This document shows, piece after piece, positions 10,601 to 21,938 of a stretch of DNA of 64,000 bases. The stretch lies in assembly GCA_013339765.2 (NCBI GenBank), contig CM023449.1, positions 15,351,811-15,415,810 on the forward strand. Reading direction: 5' to 3'. Position 1 is the stretch's first letter. Every line of letters starts with the position of its first letter. The stretch is from Haemaphysalis longicornis. Its lineage: Eukaryota; Arthropoda; Arachnida; Ixodida; Ixodidae. The position numbers and the translations under genes were made by a program. The notes under the pieces were generated by a model. The model searched no databases, was not told the origin of the DNA, and was given only the letters and a program-made list of their open reading frames with translations.

Positions 10601-11847
10601 CAAAAGTAAATAGCACTGACAGACAATTTAGAAGGAGTTCCTTTAGCCTAGGATGGTAAGGGTAGCTTCTATTCAAGGTAAATTAGAAAGTATTTTAAGA
10701 TGCACATAAAAAACAAACATTACGATATAACGATAACAGCTCAGTAAAGGGCGTGAAGGTATGTATATAAAATAATTGGCAGTTACGGTATCAACAGAAA
10801 AAATATTGAAAAAGAGCAGTTTTTTATTAATAAAAACAAAAACCAGGTATGTATTACTAAATTGATTGGTTCCCTGTGTTTTTTTCGCCAAACATTTTTT
10901 AGATTTCCGTTTGAGATAAAACTAAACTCTAAAGAGCACTTGCCTTTCACCATCCCACGCGTAACGTTTGGTGACGTCAGGTGTGACGGCAGAGTTTATA
11001 GTCCCCGGTATCCAAAGGTGGCTTGAGGTGAAAGGAAAAGGTGACCCGACCGTAGGGCATGCACTCTGGGGACAAAGAGCCTAGCGAAAGTGGCCGTTAA
11101 TCAAGGATTCAGCGAACACTGCACGGCCCACATTTCGGACTCCTTTACGCTGCGTCCATCTATTTCCTCCAGGTCTTTTTCATCGGTTACGTCAGCCGCG
11201 TGGGCGGACGACGCACGTAGGGAATGAAAATCCTTTAATGGCGACCTGACGTGGAAACAAAGGGCTGGGCTGGGAGCATCTTTAAAGGGGGCCTCACCTC
11301 TCAGAACACCCATTCATTCTTCCAGCTGCTCTTGCTTCGACGTTGTCCGATAAACAAAAAAAGAAATGTCTTGTTTTCATTTCAACACCAAATCTAAAAA
11401 GCTGCGAGAAAGAAAATAGCGTGGCCGCGGACCAGTTAGGGGATACCCGGTAATTTTCTGAAGTAATCCACTAAACAAAGATGCACGTGTGCCGAGCACT
11501 TCGCTTTTGTGTGAACTGAATAAGTAAGGAACGTAGTTCGAGGAAAAAAAGGGTGACGACTTCATCCGGAGCCAAAATTAAGAGAAGTGAGCGGCTAGAA
11601 GATAGTGACACTGTGTGCCTTACAGCAACATCCCTGACGACCGCGTATTAGGTTTCGCTGATGGAATAATCAATTAATCGTTTTAACACAGCTGATTGAA
11701 TGCGGTGGTCGAAGAGGCCACACATTGCCTCATCAAAAATTTTCTTTGTGTAATCGGTCTCATAGCACGTAAATGTACCTAGCACGTAAATGTAGCCAAT
11801 CTCTTCGAGACGCATGGTTTTCAAAAAGAAGGTTTTGCGCAAGTCGA
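10601..11847. other. Unassigned AT-rich sequence
   Basis: No long ORF or recognisable repeat. At 11763-11795 a 14-nt block AGCACGTAAATGTA occurs twice, 17 nt apart, a minor tandem duplication. The right edge abuts the AAATA tail of the minus-strand LINE. Confidence 0.5.
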
Positions 11848-12108
11848 AATCTTATTTATTTATTTTATTTAATGCATACTGCGGACCACACTTAGGCCCA
11901 AGCAGGAGGGCATGGTACAATGCAAAGATCAATACAACAAAACAGACACAAAAAACAATGCACAGTTACTCAGTATCGCAAGTACTTCATTCGGTTATCT
12001 GGTTCCAGTCTGAAATGGTGCGTGGAAAAAACGAAAATTTGAACGTGTCCGTTCTCACGAAGTACGGAGTTAGTACATTTGGTTGGTGATGTCTTGTCGG
12101 TCTTGTGT

Positions 12109-13386
12109 TTAATGGAGAAAGAAAAGGGGTTGGATAAAGGGCAAGTTTGCGATTATATAAAAGAGACAGAAAATCAGGCGGGACTTCTTTCTACGATCCT
12201 GAAGGGAAGGAATATTATTAGCTAGCATTAGGTCTGTAGGGGAGTCCGTTCGCGAAAACCTAGAATAAACAAACCGAATGGCCTTCCGCTGAATCCTTTC
12301 AAGTTTCTTAATGTTTTGTTTAGTATGGGGGTCCCACACGATACTCGCATACTCCAGCTTCGGCCTAACGAAAGAAAAATAATTAAGTAGCTTAACGTTT
12401 GGAGGGGAATTTCTGAGCTTATATCTTAGGAAGCATAATTTCCGGAAGGCAGACGAGCAAATATTATCTATGTGCAAGTTCCACGATAAGTTGCTTGTTA
12501 ATGTAACGCCGAGGTACATATAGCTGTCAACCTGTGCGAGTGAAGACGATCCTAATTTATACACGTGTTCAGTGGGGTTTTTCTTTCTTGTTACACAAAG
12601 ATATACACTTTTTTCCAAATTTAATTCCATTCCCCATTCTACACACCACTTACGCACGTTTTCAATGTTTTTCTCGAGTTCGTTCTGATCATTAGTACTT
12701 ATGACTTCCTGAAACAAAACACAGTCATCAGCGAACAATCTAATTTGAACAGTAGGGTCAACAAGAGTTACTAAATCGTTAATATACAACAGAAAAAGCA
12801 ATGGTCCCAAAACACTACCTTGTGGAACCCCAGAGGTGACAGGAAGACACCGAGATTGTTCTTCGTTAATTTTTACGAGCTGTTGGCGATTGGATAGGTA
12901 GGCTGCAATCCAAGAAACAAAAATATCCGGAATGTGATTGTTTTTAAGTTTTGCTATTAATTTGTCATGTGGTACCTTGTCGAAAGCTTTTTTGAAATCT
13001 AAAAATATAGCATCAATTTGGCCATTGTTGTCAAGACACGCTGCAAACGAATGAATTATTGTCACCAATTGTGTTACCGTGGAATAACCTTTTTTAAAAC
13101 CATGTTGAAAATTTGTTAGTACGGCATTTTCGTCTAGAAATTCAAAAATCTGTTTGGAAATAATATGTTCAATGATCTTGCAGCATTGAGACGTTAAAGA
13201 TATCGGACGGTAATTTTGAAAGCTGGACCGGTCACCTTTTTTAAAAACGGGAACAATCAGAGCCATATTCCAGTCACTCGGTAGCTTCCCAGTGGACAAA
13301 GAAGTGCGAAATATTACAACCAGAAACTTAGCAAGTAGTTCGGCATATCTGCGTAAAAAAAACATTTGGAATTTGGTCTGCACCAC
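12109..13386 (-). pseudogene. Reverse transcriptase domain of the CR1/L2-like LINE
   Basis: A 425-codon uninterrupted RT, the longest ORF in the window. Motifs in order: YRPISLTSQCCKIIEH, FQHGFKKGYSTVTQL, IFLDFKKAFDKVPHDKL (first catalytic Asp), SGVPQGSVLGPLLF, the FADD catalytic box (LFADDCVLFQ) and the thumb with YLGVTLTSNLSWNLH and PKLEYASIVWDPH. All three catalytic aspartates are present. The stop at 12109 precedes the expected C-terminal end, and recognisable C-terminal residues continue downstream in disrupted form to about 12000. The frame joins the preceding linker only through a frameshift near 13400. The ATG is a convenience start, not a real initiation site. Confidence 0.82.
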
Positions 13387-13407
13387 AAGAAGACTTGGTT
13401 TTCAAAT

Positions 13408-14345
13408 TTAACAGCATAGATAGTACACCAGAGTAAGATACAAATCAGCGTCATAAATGCCAGGATCCGATATTAACAGTGGACACGTTCGCGCAGGAGA
13501 AAACACACTGTGAAAATAATGATTAAAATGTTGAGCAATAATTCCAGGGCCAGAAGTTAGGTCACCATCGACTTTCATTTCCCTTGCAGGCTGCTTTTTG
13601 TCAGTAATATAATGCCAAAATTTATCAGGATCATTTTTCATGAAGTTTGGCAGGAGTGTTTGAAAGTAGTAATCCTTTGAGCAGCGCACTGTGTTTTGCA
13701 GGGCATTTTAATCTCTCTGATGACGTCAGGCTGTGTATTCTTCTTCTTTAATCTTTTGAGTTTGCGTTTCAAATGAATGATTTTACGTGTTATCCAGGGT
13801 GTACGCTTGTGAATTTTTTTGCGCTTGCTCGGTATGAAGTTGTCAAGGCAGTAATGGCACATGTACTTAAACCGGTCCCATAGGTTGCAAACGTCATCAC
13901 CGTCGAAATCAGCAAGACATATTTCTAGATATTCAAGCACAGATTTGTCGTTAGCTCGTGAGTAATCTTTGAAACAACGCGTCGTGGACTTATCTTGGGA
14001 GCTTAACTTGAGAAGGGGTACAGTAACGCATACTAAGTGGTGGTCAGATATTCCTGGTTCTATTGCAACAGAATATTTGTCAAAATCGCGGGGAATAAAT
14101 ACAAGATCCAAAACAGAACTACAGGGGCCCTGTACACGAGTTGGTTCGTTTACAACTTGTATTAGGTTATGCGTAAGCATGATGTCAAACACTATGTTTG
14201 TGTGCTTCAAAAATTCTGAACCAGCCATCAATCGTTTCCAGTCAATCCCCGGCAGGTTAAAATCCCCAATCAGAAAAATTTTGCTGTTCATATATTTTGA
14301 CATGTGCTCTCGAAGTTTAATTAGATATTCCGACGAGGAATCAGG
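13408..14345 (-). pseudogene. Endonuclease C-half and linker of the CR1/L2-like LINE
   Basis: Apurinic-type endonuclease remnant. RPPDSSSEYL (about 14345) leads into IFLIGDFNLPGIDW, SSVLDLVFI and the ISDHHLV catalytic Asp-His motif near 14040. A basic stretch (KRKLKRLKKKN) and a frame change near 13690 follow. The next frame (13689-13408) contains the linker NDPDKFWHYITDKKQP, typical between EN and RT. Upstream of 14345 the N-terminal endonuclease motifs are not clear. Confidence 0.75.
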
Positions 14346-14679
14346 AGGCCTGTAAAGCGAGTAAAGAACAAAAGAGTATCCCCAACACCAAATCTTCCGT
14401 TTGTATCAAGGAGAACATGACAAAAAATACCGTCACGTACTTCATTGCACGCCAGAAGGGGCAGTAGAAAACGTCTATCGCTTTTTCTGGCACACGAACA
14501 ACGAGATCCTTGACAAAACGGCTGCATGCGGTCCCATAACTATCGTGCGCAACAAAAGACACCTCGAACAGCTTAACGCTGCCTAGTGTGTTTTGCGCTG
14601 CTGTAATATCTCTTTTCGTTAATTTTTTTCAATGGCTTCTGTTACAAATTACCAAGTAGATTGGTTGGAACTTGATGAC

Positions 14680-16890
14680 GGTTTCGTATTAATAATCAGC
14701 AACAGAACTACTGTGTTCATTTCAATATGAGGTCTGGTAAAAATAATATATAATTATCTTCAACATTTCTTTATTTGTTCTAAATGGCACTTTGATGTTA
14801 TATTATTTTCTGAAACATACTTTTTTCTGAAGCTGATGCTTTCAAAATGTATGGATATAAATCTTACTATCTTGACTGATATTCAAGAAGCGGAGGTGTC
14901 GAGTCGATGTTGCTTTCCAGTGCTACGGAATGAAAACTGCTCACCAATTTTTGTTGTATAACACCCAATTATGAAACCTCACTTCTTCGGTATGGCACGC
15001 AAGTGTTCGGTGTTTGTTACCGTCCGCCTTGCAGGGTAATTTTGTAGTTTCTTTCCTTTCTGGATTGTTTTTTTTTTCAATTTATTAATTAACGGGGGAT
15101 ATCGCCTGATCATGGCTCGCTGGCGTTAATAATTGCCTCGTCGATAGTATAATGAAGACAGAATTTAAAACCTTGCTTAATATTCACTCCTGTAGCAACT
15201 GTATAAAATCCGCTACACAACTCACAACTGCTTCAGATTCTCTCTTAGGCCTTCTAATTACGAACAATGATGAAATTTGTCTGAGATCTGGTGTTATTAC
15301 CTTTGCTCTCTATGACCACCTTCCTGTGTGTCTGTCTATGAAACGACATGCTATTGAAAAAAAAAAAAAAACGTCCGCACATAACCCACTCCTTCCGAGA
15401 TGTCAATTCCACTATTCTAATCAGATTTCTAGAGTGCATAGGTCGAACCAACTTGAACGATGTTTTTAGGGAGAGCAGCTCTGATGCTGCGTATAACAAG
15501 TGTCTGGTGAAATTCACCCATGCCTATACTGCTAGTTTTCCATATAAAACCCATGCTTCACGAAAATGTGCCCGCAAATCTTGGGTAACTCAGGACTTTT
15601 TTAGGCTGATGAAAAAACACGGAACACTTTGTCAAACTTTTTGAAATATAGGAATGCCGACAGCTTCAACGCATTTAAAATCTCCGCAATAACGTCACAA
15701 AAAGCTGCGCACTACAAGAAACCGCTACGATTTTAATATTTTCGTTTGTGTAACAGACGCCCTCAATACGTTTCGAAAAAAAAAAATACGATGCTTAGAA
15801 ATCCCACAAAGCCACTAAAAAAACGTATAACGAATGGTAAGATACTAGAAGAAGAAGTCTTAGCCAATAGTTTCAATAATTGTTTTCCGTTCCACTTGTT
15901 GCAATAAATATTGAAAGTTTAAGATACTCAAATTGCTCTATGGACAGCTTTTTTTTTATCCCGTTGCTGAGACTGAAGTCATCGCTGCGTTTATGTCTCT
16001 CAGCAACAGTAATTCCTCCGACGTGATTGGTTTCCAGATAGATTCAGTCAGTTGTATCATTGATTGGATAGCGAAATGTCTAACACATCTTTTTATTGTA
16101 TGCTTTCCAACTGGAGTTTTTCCGCGCAATATGCAATCCGCTAAAGTTGTAGTATTATTTAAAAAAATGGCGATCGTAACAATTTCTCCAACTACAATCG
16201 TACTTCCATTTCCCCTGGTTTTTCTAAAGGGATATGAGGACGAGGAATAAACTTTATTTTTATATTAGTTCTGGAGTCATGGCGATGGGCGGTCTTCTCA
16301 GTTCAGAAGTCCCCAGGCGGTCGCTTCTGAAGCACTTATCTTCCTTTTCTGATCGATATAATATCGTTTCCCCTCCTCAATCCGGATTTAGAAAAAATGA
16401 ATCAATTGAGTTGGCATTGCTGTACCAGGAAGAGTTTATACTGGACAATTTTGAAACAATAATGTTGTTCTAGGTATTTTCCTTAATTTCACAATTACGT
16501 CACGATTACGCCAACCACGATATTCTCTTTCATAAGCTACACCGATACGGATTTCCCAAGAAAGCTCATTCTCTAATATTATCTTATCTATGCCATCGAT
16601 CGCAGCTCGTTGAAATTGGAAAATACATTTCAACAACAAAACCAGTTAGATATGGTGTGCCACAGGGTAGAATTTTAGGTCCGTTTCATTTCATTTTGCA
16701 CATGAATGAGATTGTTAACATCGATAAAACAGTTAAATACATAATATAAGCCGATTACATAAGTTTATTTTTTTCCGGTAACTGAGGTATTTATTTGCCC
16801 AATTGCGCAAAGAAATTCTCGCATGTATTAGCAGCTGGGCATCAAACAATATTTTAAAACTGAATGCCAGTGAAACCAACGCAGTACTTT
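14680..16890 (+). pseudogene. Second LINE, plus strand, highly decayed (EN and RT), 5' part
   Basis: Head-to-head with the minus-strand LINE. Translating across frames gives endonuclease words (VILFSETYF near 14805, VFGVCYRPPC near 15010, SNCIKSATQLTTASDSLLGLLITN at 15210-15270, DHLPVCL near 15320). RT words follow: ETEVIAAFMSLSNSNSSDV at 15970, FPTGVFPRNMQSAKVVVL at 16110, HLSSFSDRYNIVSPPQSGFRKN at 16334, and YGVPQGRILGP followed by a damaged catalytic box at 16650-16770 (ADY instead of ADD). Many stops and frameshifts. Jockey/CR1/L2 superfamily by style. Confidence 0.72.
16236..16330 (-). repeat. Probable 3' end of another retroelement inserted in the LINE
   Basis: About 95 bp here do not fit the LINE reading frame: the RT region expected between ...FLKGYE and KHLSSFSDRYN is interrupted. 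On the minus strand the block ends ...TAATATAAAAATAAAGTTTATTCCTC, with an AATAAA signal, like a retroelement 3' tail. No target-site duplication was clear. Weak call. Confidence 0.35.
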
Positions 16891-17334
16891 GTCTAGCGTA
16901 AGCTACACTGGCCGAGGTTTAGCAGTTTCGCGTGTGCCGTGAAGGGCCGTTCTGCGCAAGCGCAAGGGACATCGGATTGGCTTAGCTTGGCTTGAATCGG
17001 TGTGGCTTGGATTACATTGGAATAGATTTGGATTGGATTAAAGTGGATTGTATTGCATTGTGTTGCGTCATAGCAGCAGTAGACGCACTGGCACCGGCGC
17101 GTGCCTAGCTGTGCGCCTCAATTGCGCAGTAGCCAACTCTGACGCTGCACCGAAGCCGCTTGATATCCGTTTTGCGTGGCTCGTGAAGAGCCGTGCTGAG
17201 CATGCGCGAGGAGCAGTGCCAGGACAGGACTGGACAGAACTGGACTGGATAAGACTGGACTGGACTGGATTGGACTGGATTACTGAACCTTAGCTCACGC
17301 TACGTATATCCTGGCATAGCAGAGCTAAGACACT
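16891..17334 (-). repeat. H-family SINE-like repeat, copy 2, inserted in the LINE
   Basis: On the minus strand it opens with TCTTAGCTCTGCTATGCC (decayed A box). It continues through the shared 41-bp block (17329-17289) and runs into pentamer-rich GGACT/GGATT arrays (17284-17222 and about 17060-16975). It ends with the palindromic block 16907-16892. LINE coding resumes on both sides: ...NAVL before and FHPRRQ after, which fit together. A short TACTTT/TACTAT similarity at the junctions may be a degraded duplication. Confidence 0.6.
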
Positions 17335-17886
17335 ACTATTTTTTTCATCCACGTCGTCAAATCAGCGCAGTTGCACCTATTGCGATCAATTAGGCTCCAG
17401 TCGAATTTGATATTTTTTTCAAAACACTAGGTGTATATTTTGAGGAAACAACGTCATGGAATAAAAAAAAACGACTACAAAATCTAGAGATTATCTTCGG
17501 CCACTGGTCTTATGCACCGTTATTGTTATTCGTTTCCAATCTCAGGTAACCTTTTACTTTACAACTGTATTTTTATCCCTATGCTCCTATGCTCCCTACG
17601 CGTCCTAATCTGGGTTACCACAGCTCGGGAAAATATAGCAATACTGGAAGTTTTACGAAAACGAACTACTCTCCTTAGCCAGCAAGGTTCCGTATCTTTC
17701 TCCTAGGCGAGAACTATTTAAAGGGCACAATGTTATTCGCATGTATTCCATTCACAATTATAAACTTTGCCGATGTTATTTACAAGCTGTAGTAAATAGC
17801 GACTCACTAATTAACCTTGATGCTCTACAAAAGCTATCTTCGGCATATTCTAGTCCAAACCTGAAACCTGGAAAGAAAACAAAATG
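17335..17886 (+). pseudogene. Continuation of the plus-strand LINE after the insertion (RT thumb)
   Basis: FHPRRQISAVAPIA...FKTLGVYFEE (about 17343-17455) is the RT thumb of the same LINE, followed by decayed connection-domain sequence to about 17880 (SSAYSSPNLKPGKKTK). A Ruka-like SINE then interrupts it. The 3' end of this LINE was not identified beyond the SINE. Confidence 0.6.
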
Positions 17887-17888
17887 CT

Positions 17889-18099
17889 TGCACTCCTGAG
17901 CACGAGGTCGCGGGTTCGATTCCAGGCCGCGGCGCCCGCTTTTCTGATGGAGGCGAAAAGCAAAAACTCCCGTGTGTACGAGATTTCGGCGCACGTTAAA
18001 GATCCCCAGGTGGTGAAAATTAATCCGGAGCCCTCCACTACGGTGCGCCTCATCGCCTGCGTTGCGTCAGCGCGTTAAACCCCGCAATCAGTCAAAATC
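17889..18099 (+). mobile_element. Ruka-like SINE, copy B, 5' truncated
   Basis: Matches copy A from its CTGAGCACGAGG onward: perfect B box GGTTCGATTCC at about 17913-17923, GATGGAGGCGAAAAGCAAAA, GCGCACGTTAAAGATCCC and a CAATCAGTCAAAATC end. The A box is missing, so it lacks an internal promoter. A perfect target-site duplication was not found; a weak AAAAT..GCTT similarity exists at the two edges. Confidence 0.82.
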
Positions 18100-18554
18100 A
18101 GCTTCGGGGCACGAATCACCAAAAATTTATATTGTTGATCTTCTGGTAGAAACACGCTTTGCTGTGATGGCGTAAGTTGCGGGTGTGGTTGGAGACCGTG
18201 TTTGCCGAGCATGCTACCACCGACTGTGGATAGAGCAAACTTCATCGCGCACGCGCGGCACCTGATGAAAACGCGTGTAATTTCTTTCGTATCCGACGTT
18301 GTATCATTGTCCTCCTTTCCAAACTTCTGTTGCTGTAGCACCGCACAGGAGGTGACGCGGAGCCCTCGAATGTTGCTGCCTCAGTCGTAGCTTCCGGGTG
18401 GCAGCGGTGACGCATTTCCGAGGACGCCTGATGAGCCCGGCTGATCGCGAACGGCTAGGAGCCACGGGGGAATCGAAAAACGAGCCTAGACGATCGCGTT
18501 TAAAACGAAAAGAAAAGAAACAAAGGAATTTTAGTTCAGAGAAAGTGGCAAGGT
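18100..18554. other. Unassigned GC-rich sequence
   Basis: No recognised gene. A minus-strand frame (18341-18075) is open for 88 codons but ends inside the SINE and shows no known domain. Possibly the far side of the LINE or of the palindrome-ended repeat that follows. Confidence 0.4.
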
Positions 18555-18824
18555 AAAAAAAATTACATTATCTTCCCTCGTTGGAACCCTGAGGGGATGC
18601 AAAGCCGGGCAATCTGGATCAGCTACTCGCCGCTGGCGTTTCAAAGCGGCTTCTCGTTCTCGACGCGAGGAATCCGCTGCTCGACGCTGCCGTTTACGTT
18701 CGGCGTCGCGAGCTCTCCTCTGTGCAGCCTTGTCTTCGGGGGTGCTCGCGGCTCTGACAGTGTGCTGGCTGGCGCTACTTGAAGGTGTGCCAGACAGTTC
18801 GCTGACGGAATCGTTGGCGTCCAT
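18531..18824 (-). CDS. Arg/Ala-rich ORF inside the palindrome-ended repeat
   Basis: 97 codons opening MDANDSVSELSGTPSSSAS, followed by a strongly basic region built from repeats of the type RRARDAERKRQRRAAD. This is predicted helical and charged. Composition suggests a nuclear or nucleic-acid-binding segment of a transposon-encoded protein, but I cannot assign a family. It lies wholly within a repeat that recurs in the window, so it is probably not a host gene. The C-terminal part runs into the repeat's end block. Confidence 0.35.
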   Translation of the reverse strand: MDANDSVSELSGTPSSSASQHTVRAASTPEDKAAQRRARDAERKRQRRAADSSRREREAALKRQRRVADPDCPALHPLRVPTREDNVIFFTLPLSLN

Positions 18825-19146
18825 TTCCAGTCATCGGACGGCGCAATACCGAAGAAGCAATTGAGTGGAGCGCGGACCGGGTTTATTTGCAGAGCAGAGG
18901 GAGTGGAGGGGAGGAGCAGCGCGCATGCGCGTGATTGGACAGCTGGGGTGGAGAGGGGGGAGGAGGAGTAGCGCGCGTAGCGAACAGGTGGTGTGGAGAG
19001 GAGGAGCAGCGTGCGCTAGCGCACAGGTGGTGTGGAGAGGAGGCGGGGAGAGAGTGGTGTTATCACAGGTGGTGTGGAGAGTAGGAGAGGTGCGGACGCT
19101 GGACGCAGGACGACGGAGGGTCGACTAAGAGATGCTTTGCATTTAA
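18555..19146 (+). repeat. Palindrome-ended repeat, copy 1
   Basis: Left block TTACATTATCTTCCC...GGTTCC..GAGGGGATGCAAAGC matches, with changes, the left arm at 32763-32812. A TCATCGG block follows (about 18832), then a GGACGC-rich 3' region and a 15-nt near-palindrome AGATGCTTTGCATTT (19130-19144) followed by AAAA. The same order of blocks occurs at 32763-33362. It carries a short minus-strand ORF and a minisatellite. Whether it is a Helitron-type or a terminal-inverted-repeat element is unknown. Confidence 0.5.
18902..19100 (+). repeat. Minisatellite, about five units of 40-46 bp
   Basis: Units share the core ACAGGTGGTGTGGAGAGGAGG with a variable GCGYGC stretch (unit starts near 18902, 18948, 18988, 19029 and 19072). 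Strand-asymmetric, G-rich, located in the GC-rich part of the palindrome-ended repeat. Confidence 0.7.
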
Positions 19147-19149
19147 AAT

Positions 19150-21938
19150 ACGAATAAGTACTTGCCGGCCCAGCTCTACACAAGTGTATTTTTAAACGGG
19201 CGTACCGCTATCAACTTACATCGAAACCCGTGTTTCGCGTAACTATGAAATAAAGTTAAGGGATTAGAGCCCGAAAAAAGACGAAGGACATAAGGATGCA
19301 CAATGATGAAGCGCAATCGGAAGAAAGAAGAATAAGAGGAGGAGGAGAAGGAGGAGGAGGAGGAGGAGAATGACGAGGAGGTGGATTGAAATCTCGGTGC
19401 TCTCCATGTTCAGAAAACAGTTCGTAAAAAAAAGTTGCAAGTCACATGATCTGGCAAGCGTGAGCACGGGATTGCGCACCACAAAAAGGGAAACAGTACG
19501 GCAGCAGCGTTGGAGGAGGGCTCTGAGAAAGGGCGATACGGCGCGTGCAGGGAAATGACTGTGGCTGCTCATGGGACTGGTGAAGTGGGGACGGAGCGCC
19601 GACTGTGGCCTAGAAAAAATCTTTTGCTCGGGCCGATAATGTCCACGCGCCGCCGGCGGCCCAGCTTTCCCTTTGCTCTCTTCCTCCTTCGTTCGCCCTC
19701 TCGTCGCTGTGCCTCTGTACATGGCTCTTCCCTTCTTCGCTCTCCCCAGAGGCATCTTTTCTTTCGCAGCGACGTCTGTCTTATGCCTGTCCTACTATGC
19801 AGGAGGCATGCGTGCACGCGCGGAATTTAAACACCCGTGCGCGGCCGCAATAGACGGCGCAGATAATCGCACGCCACCGCATACATGGCGATCGCTTATT
19901 CCCTATCAGGGAACGTTTATTCTGACATTATGAAAACCCACTAAAAATATTGTACTAACCCAGCAGATGTAAGACGCAACTGAACGACGACGACTTCAGA
20001 AGCACCTAAGAATGAGCAAACGTAATATGGAACGCCACAACATACTGTCTAGCGTGATTCTGCTTACGACGAATCGATGCAGCGCAAAGATTACCCTCTG
20101 TTGTTAGCCCGCTCTCCGGCCGCGTGCTTAATTATTTATGCTGCTTCTGCGCACGAACAACGCTTACAAGGGTCGCCCGGAGTCTCCATCGGCAAAGGGC
20201 AATGATGCACATTTCTGTGCCAATGACTGAATTGGATTGCTGCCCTGTTTTATCAAGTATACAAAAACACTGTCAGCTTGATAAGGAACCCAAGAATATC
20301 AAACGCAAATTTCATTGCAACTCATGCCGCAACTTACCGCCCGATGTTCACTGTCGCCCTACGGTCGTGTTATCTCGTCTATAACGCCGCGGACTCCAAA
20401 TAAAAGGCTGCGACTTGTATGGCTGCAATTTTTTGGCATACCAGGGTTTCCGGCGTTTTTTTTCTTTTTAAGCGAATGACGAGCAAAACAACCGGATCGT
20501 TAAACCTTTTCTTTCGACTAGTCATCACCACAGAGATATAGGGTCTGGACGAATTCAAATATCGCGAAATGAAGGCTCGTGAAAAGACCGCACTGTCAGG
20601 AACTTGATCTTGAGCATATTGCTACGTTCCGGGCAGTCGCAGGTGATGTTATCGCATTTCTGTTCTTTTCTGATGAGCGTGTAAGTACCGGCCCGTGTTC
20701 TAGGCACACTCTGTTTTGGTCGTAAGTTGTAGAACTGCGAGAAAGCTGAGGGAAATTTTATAATCGCCAGTGATGAGAACCAGTTGCTGCTTTCGCCTCT
20801 TGTAAAACCTGTTAAAACACAGCTGAATTTTTATTCACAAATTTACAAAACGGAGCCACATTTTCGGCAAGCACTGCGCAAAAGGTAGTGTTTGTATAGC
20901 AGCCATATGCCTGTAGGTGGCCTCAACATTTTGTTTTCCCGCCATGCAAACCAATCCTTAACGTATCTTTGCCGTACGGCCACTCAATTCCTTCGGGTCC
21001 GGGTTACCCAGAAGGTGCTGTCGAACAAGTTAATTAACTGTGCGAAGGAGGCGCGCAATGAACGCGAAGCGGCGCCAAAGCAGGCCAAAATCAGTCCATG
21101 CCCAAAACTACCGTCGCGGACGGTATGCCTTACTGACGGAATGCCTTCCGCCAACGCGCCCGCCGGCGCACGGGGAACGCCGGCCGCTTAGTCGGCAACC
21201 CATTTGCTGCGCTATCTACATTGTGCTCCGCGAGTGATGGACATTAAGGGCCCGCCGGAGAGAGCGAAGTCGGCGCTCGTGTTTATCTTGCTCCGTGGAC
21301 GCAGCCGCAAAGTTCAACAAAAATTAGTGCCCTTCAAGTCTGTGACGAAGGATGACCTGCAAAGCTGGGCTCAATGCACGAAATGCACGCAACAAAACAC
21401 GTTTGCAATTCGCGTTTGAGCAATTAGCACTTAGCCCAATAAAGCTTTCAAGGACTCGATTTGTATTCTTGGCGACAAATATCAAGCTGTCTTGTTCCCT
21501 CCCGCGTCGTAGCTGTCTCACTGTCTGTGTAACACACCAACCCAATCCGCTCGACCACTGAGGACACCGGAAAATTCACATTGCGGCGGTAAACGTACAC
21601 GTTTAAACCTCCCGCCAGGCAACGAACATATCATCAGTGAGGACATGAAACCTATATCTGGGCGTACGCAAACCCTCTTCTTCCCTCCAATCCCAACTCG
21701 TGCCTGATGAACCGGCAACCAGTTATTTGCGTGCGCTTAGAAGTGAAAGGCACCGCCAAAATTGTCGCTCTGAAAGCCCTTCAGCTGAACAAGAAGTATT
21801 ATCTCACGTCGACGTTGCTGTGCATCCGGGGGAGATTATCAGCTACTCGGAGGGCTGGAACTTGAAGTGGAAACGGTGGCGGCAGCGACGTTCCGTTCCC
21901 GAGTACGGATTTCTGGGCGAGTTGGTGCTGCATTGCAG
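19150..21938. other. Unassigned region with a GGA-rich simple repeat
   Basis: Contains a purine-rich tract at about 19335-19382 (mostly GAG/GGA triplets). Several frames of 80-160 codons overlap this low-complexity sequence and are treated as spurious. 21040-21240 is GC-rich with no recognised product. No tRNA boxes or transposon ends were recognised. Confidence 0.45.

Larger units (their letters stand above)
11848..14590 (-). mobile_element. CR1/L2-like LINE, 5' truncated, minus strand
   Basis: ORF2 and 3' UTR of a LINE without RNase H. From its 5' side it shows the endonuclease second half (14345-13690), a linker, RT (13386-12109), a degraded C-terminus and a 3' UTR. The UTR's end (about 11930-11848) reads, on the minus strand, CATGCCCTCCTGCTTGGGCC followed later by AAATAAATAAATA repeats. 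Short terminal tandem repeats rather than poly(A) are typical of CR1/L2-type elements (family knowledge). The 5' boundary near 14590 is approximate. Clade inferred from EN/RT style; Jockey-group is the alternative. Confidence 0.75.

Noticed and set aside
17881..18110. Target-site duplication for SINE copy B
   Set aside because: AAAATGCTT versus AAAATCAGCTT requires a 2-nt gap; not convincing.
19264..19755. 163-codon minus-strand ORF with a Leu run
   Set aside because: The Leu run is the translation of the GGA-rich simple repeat.
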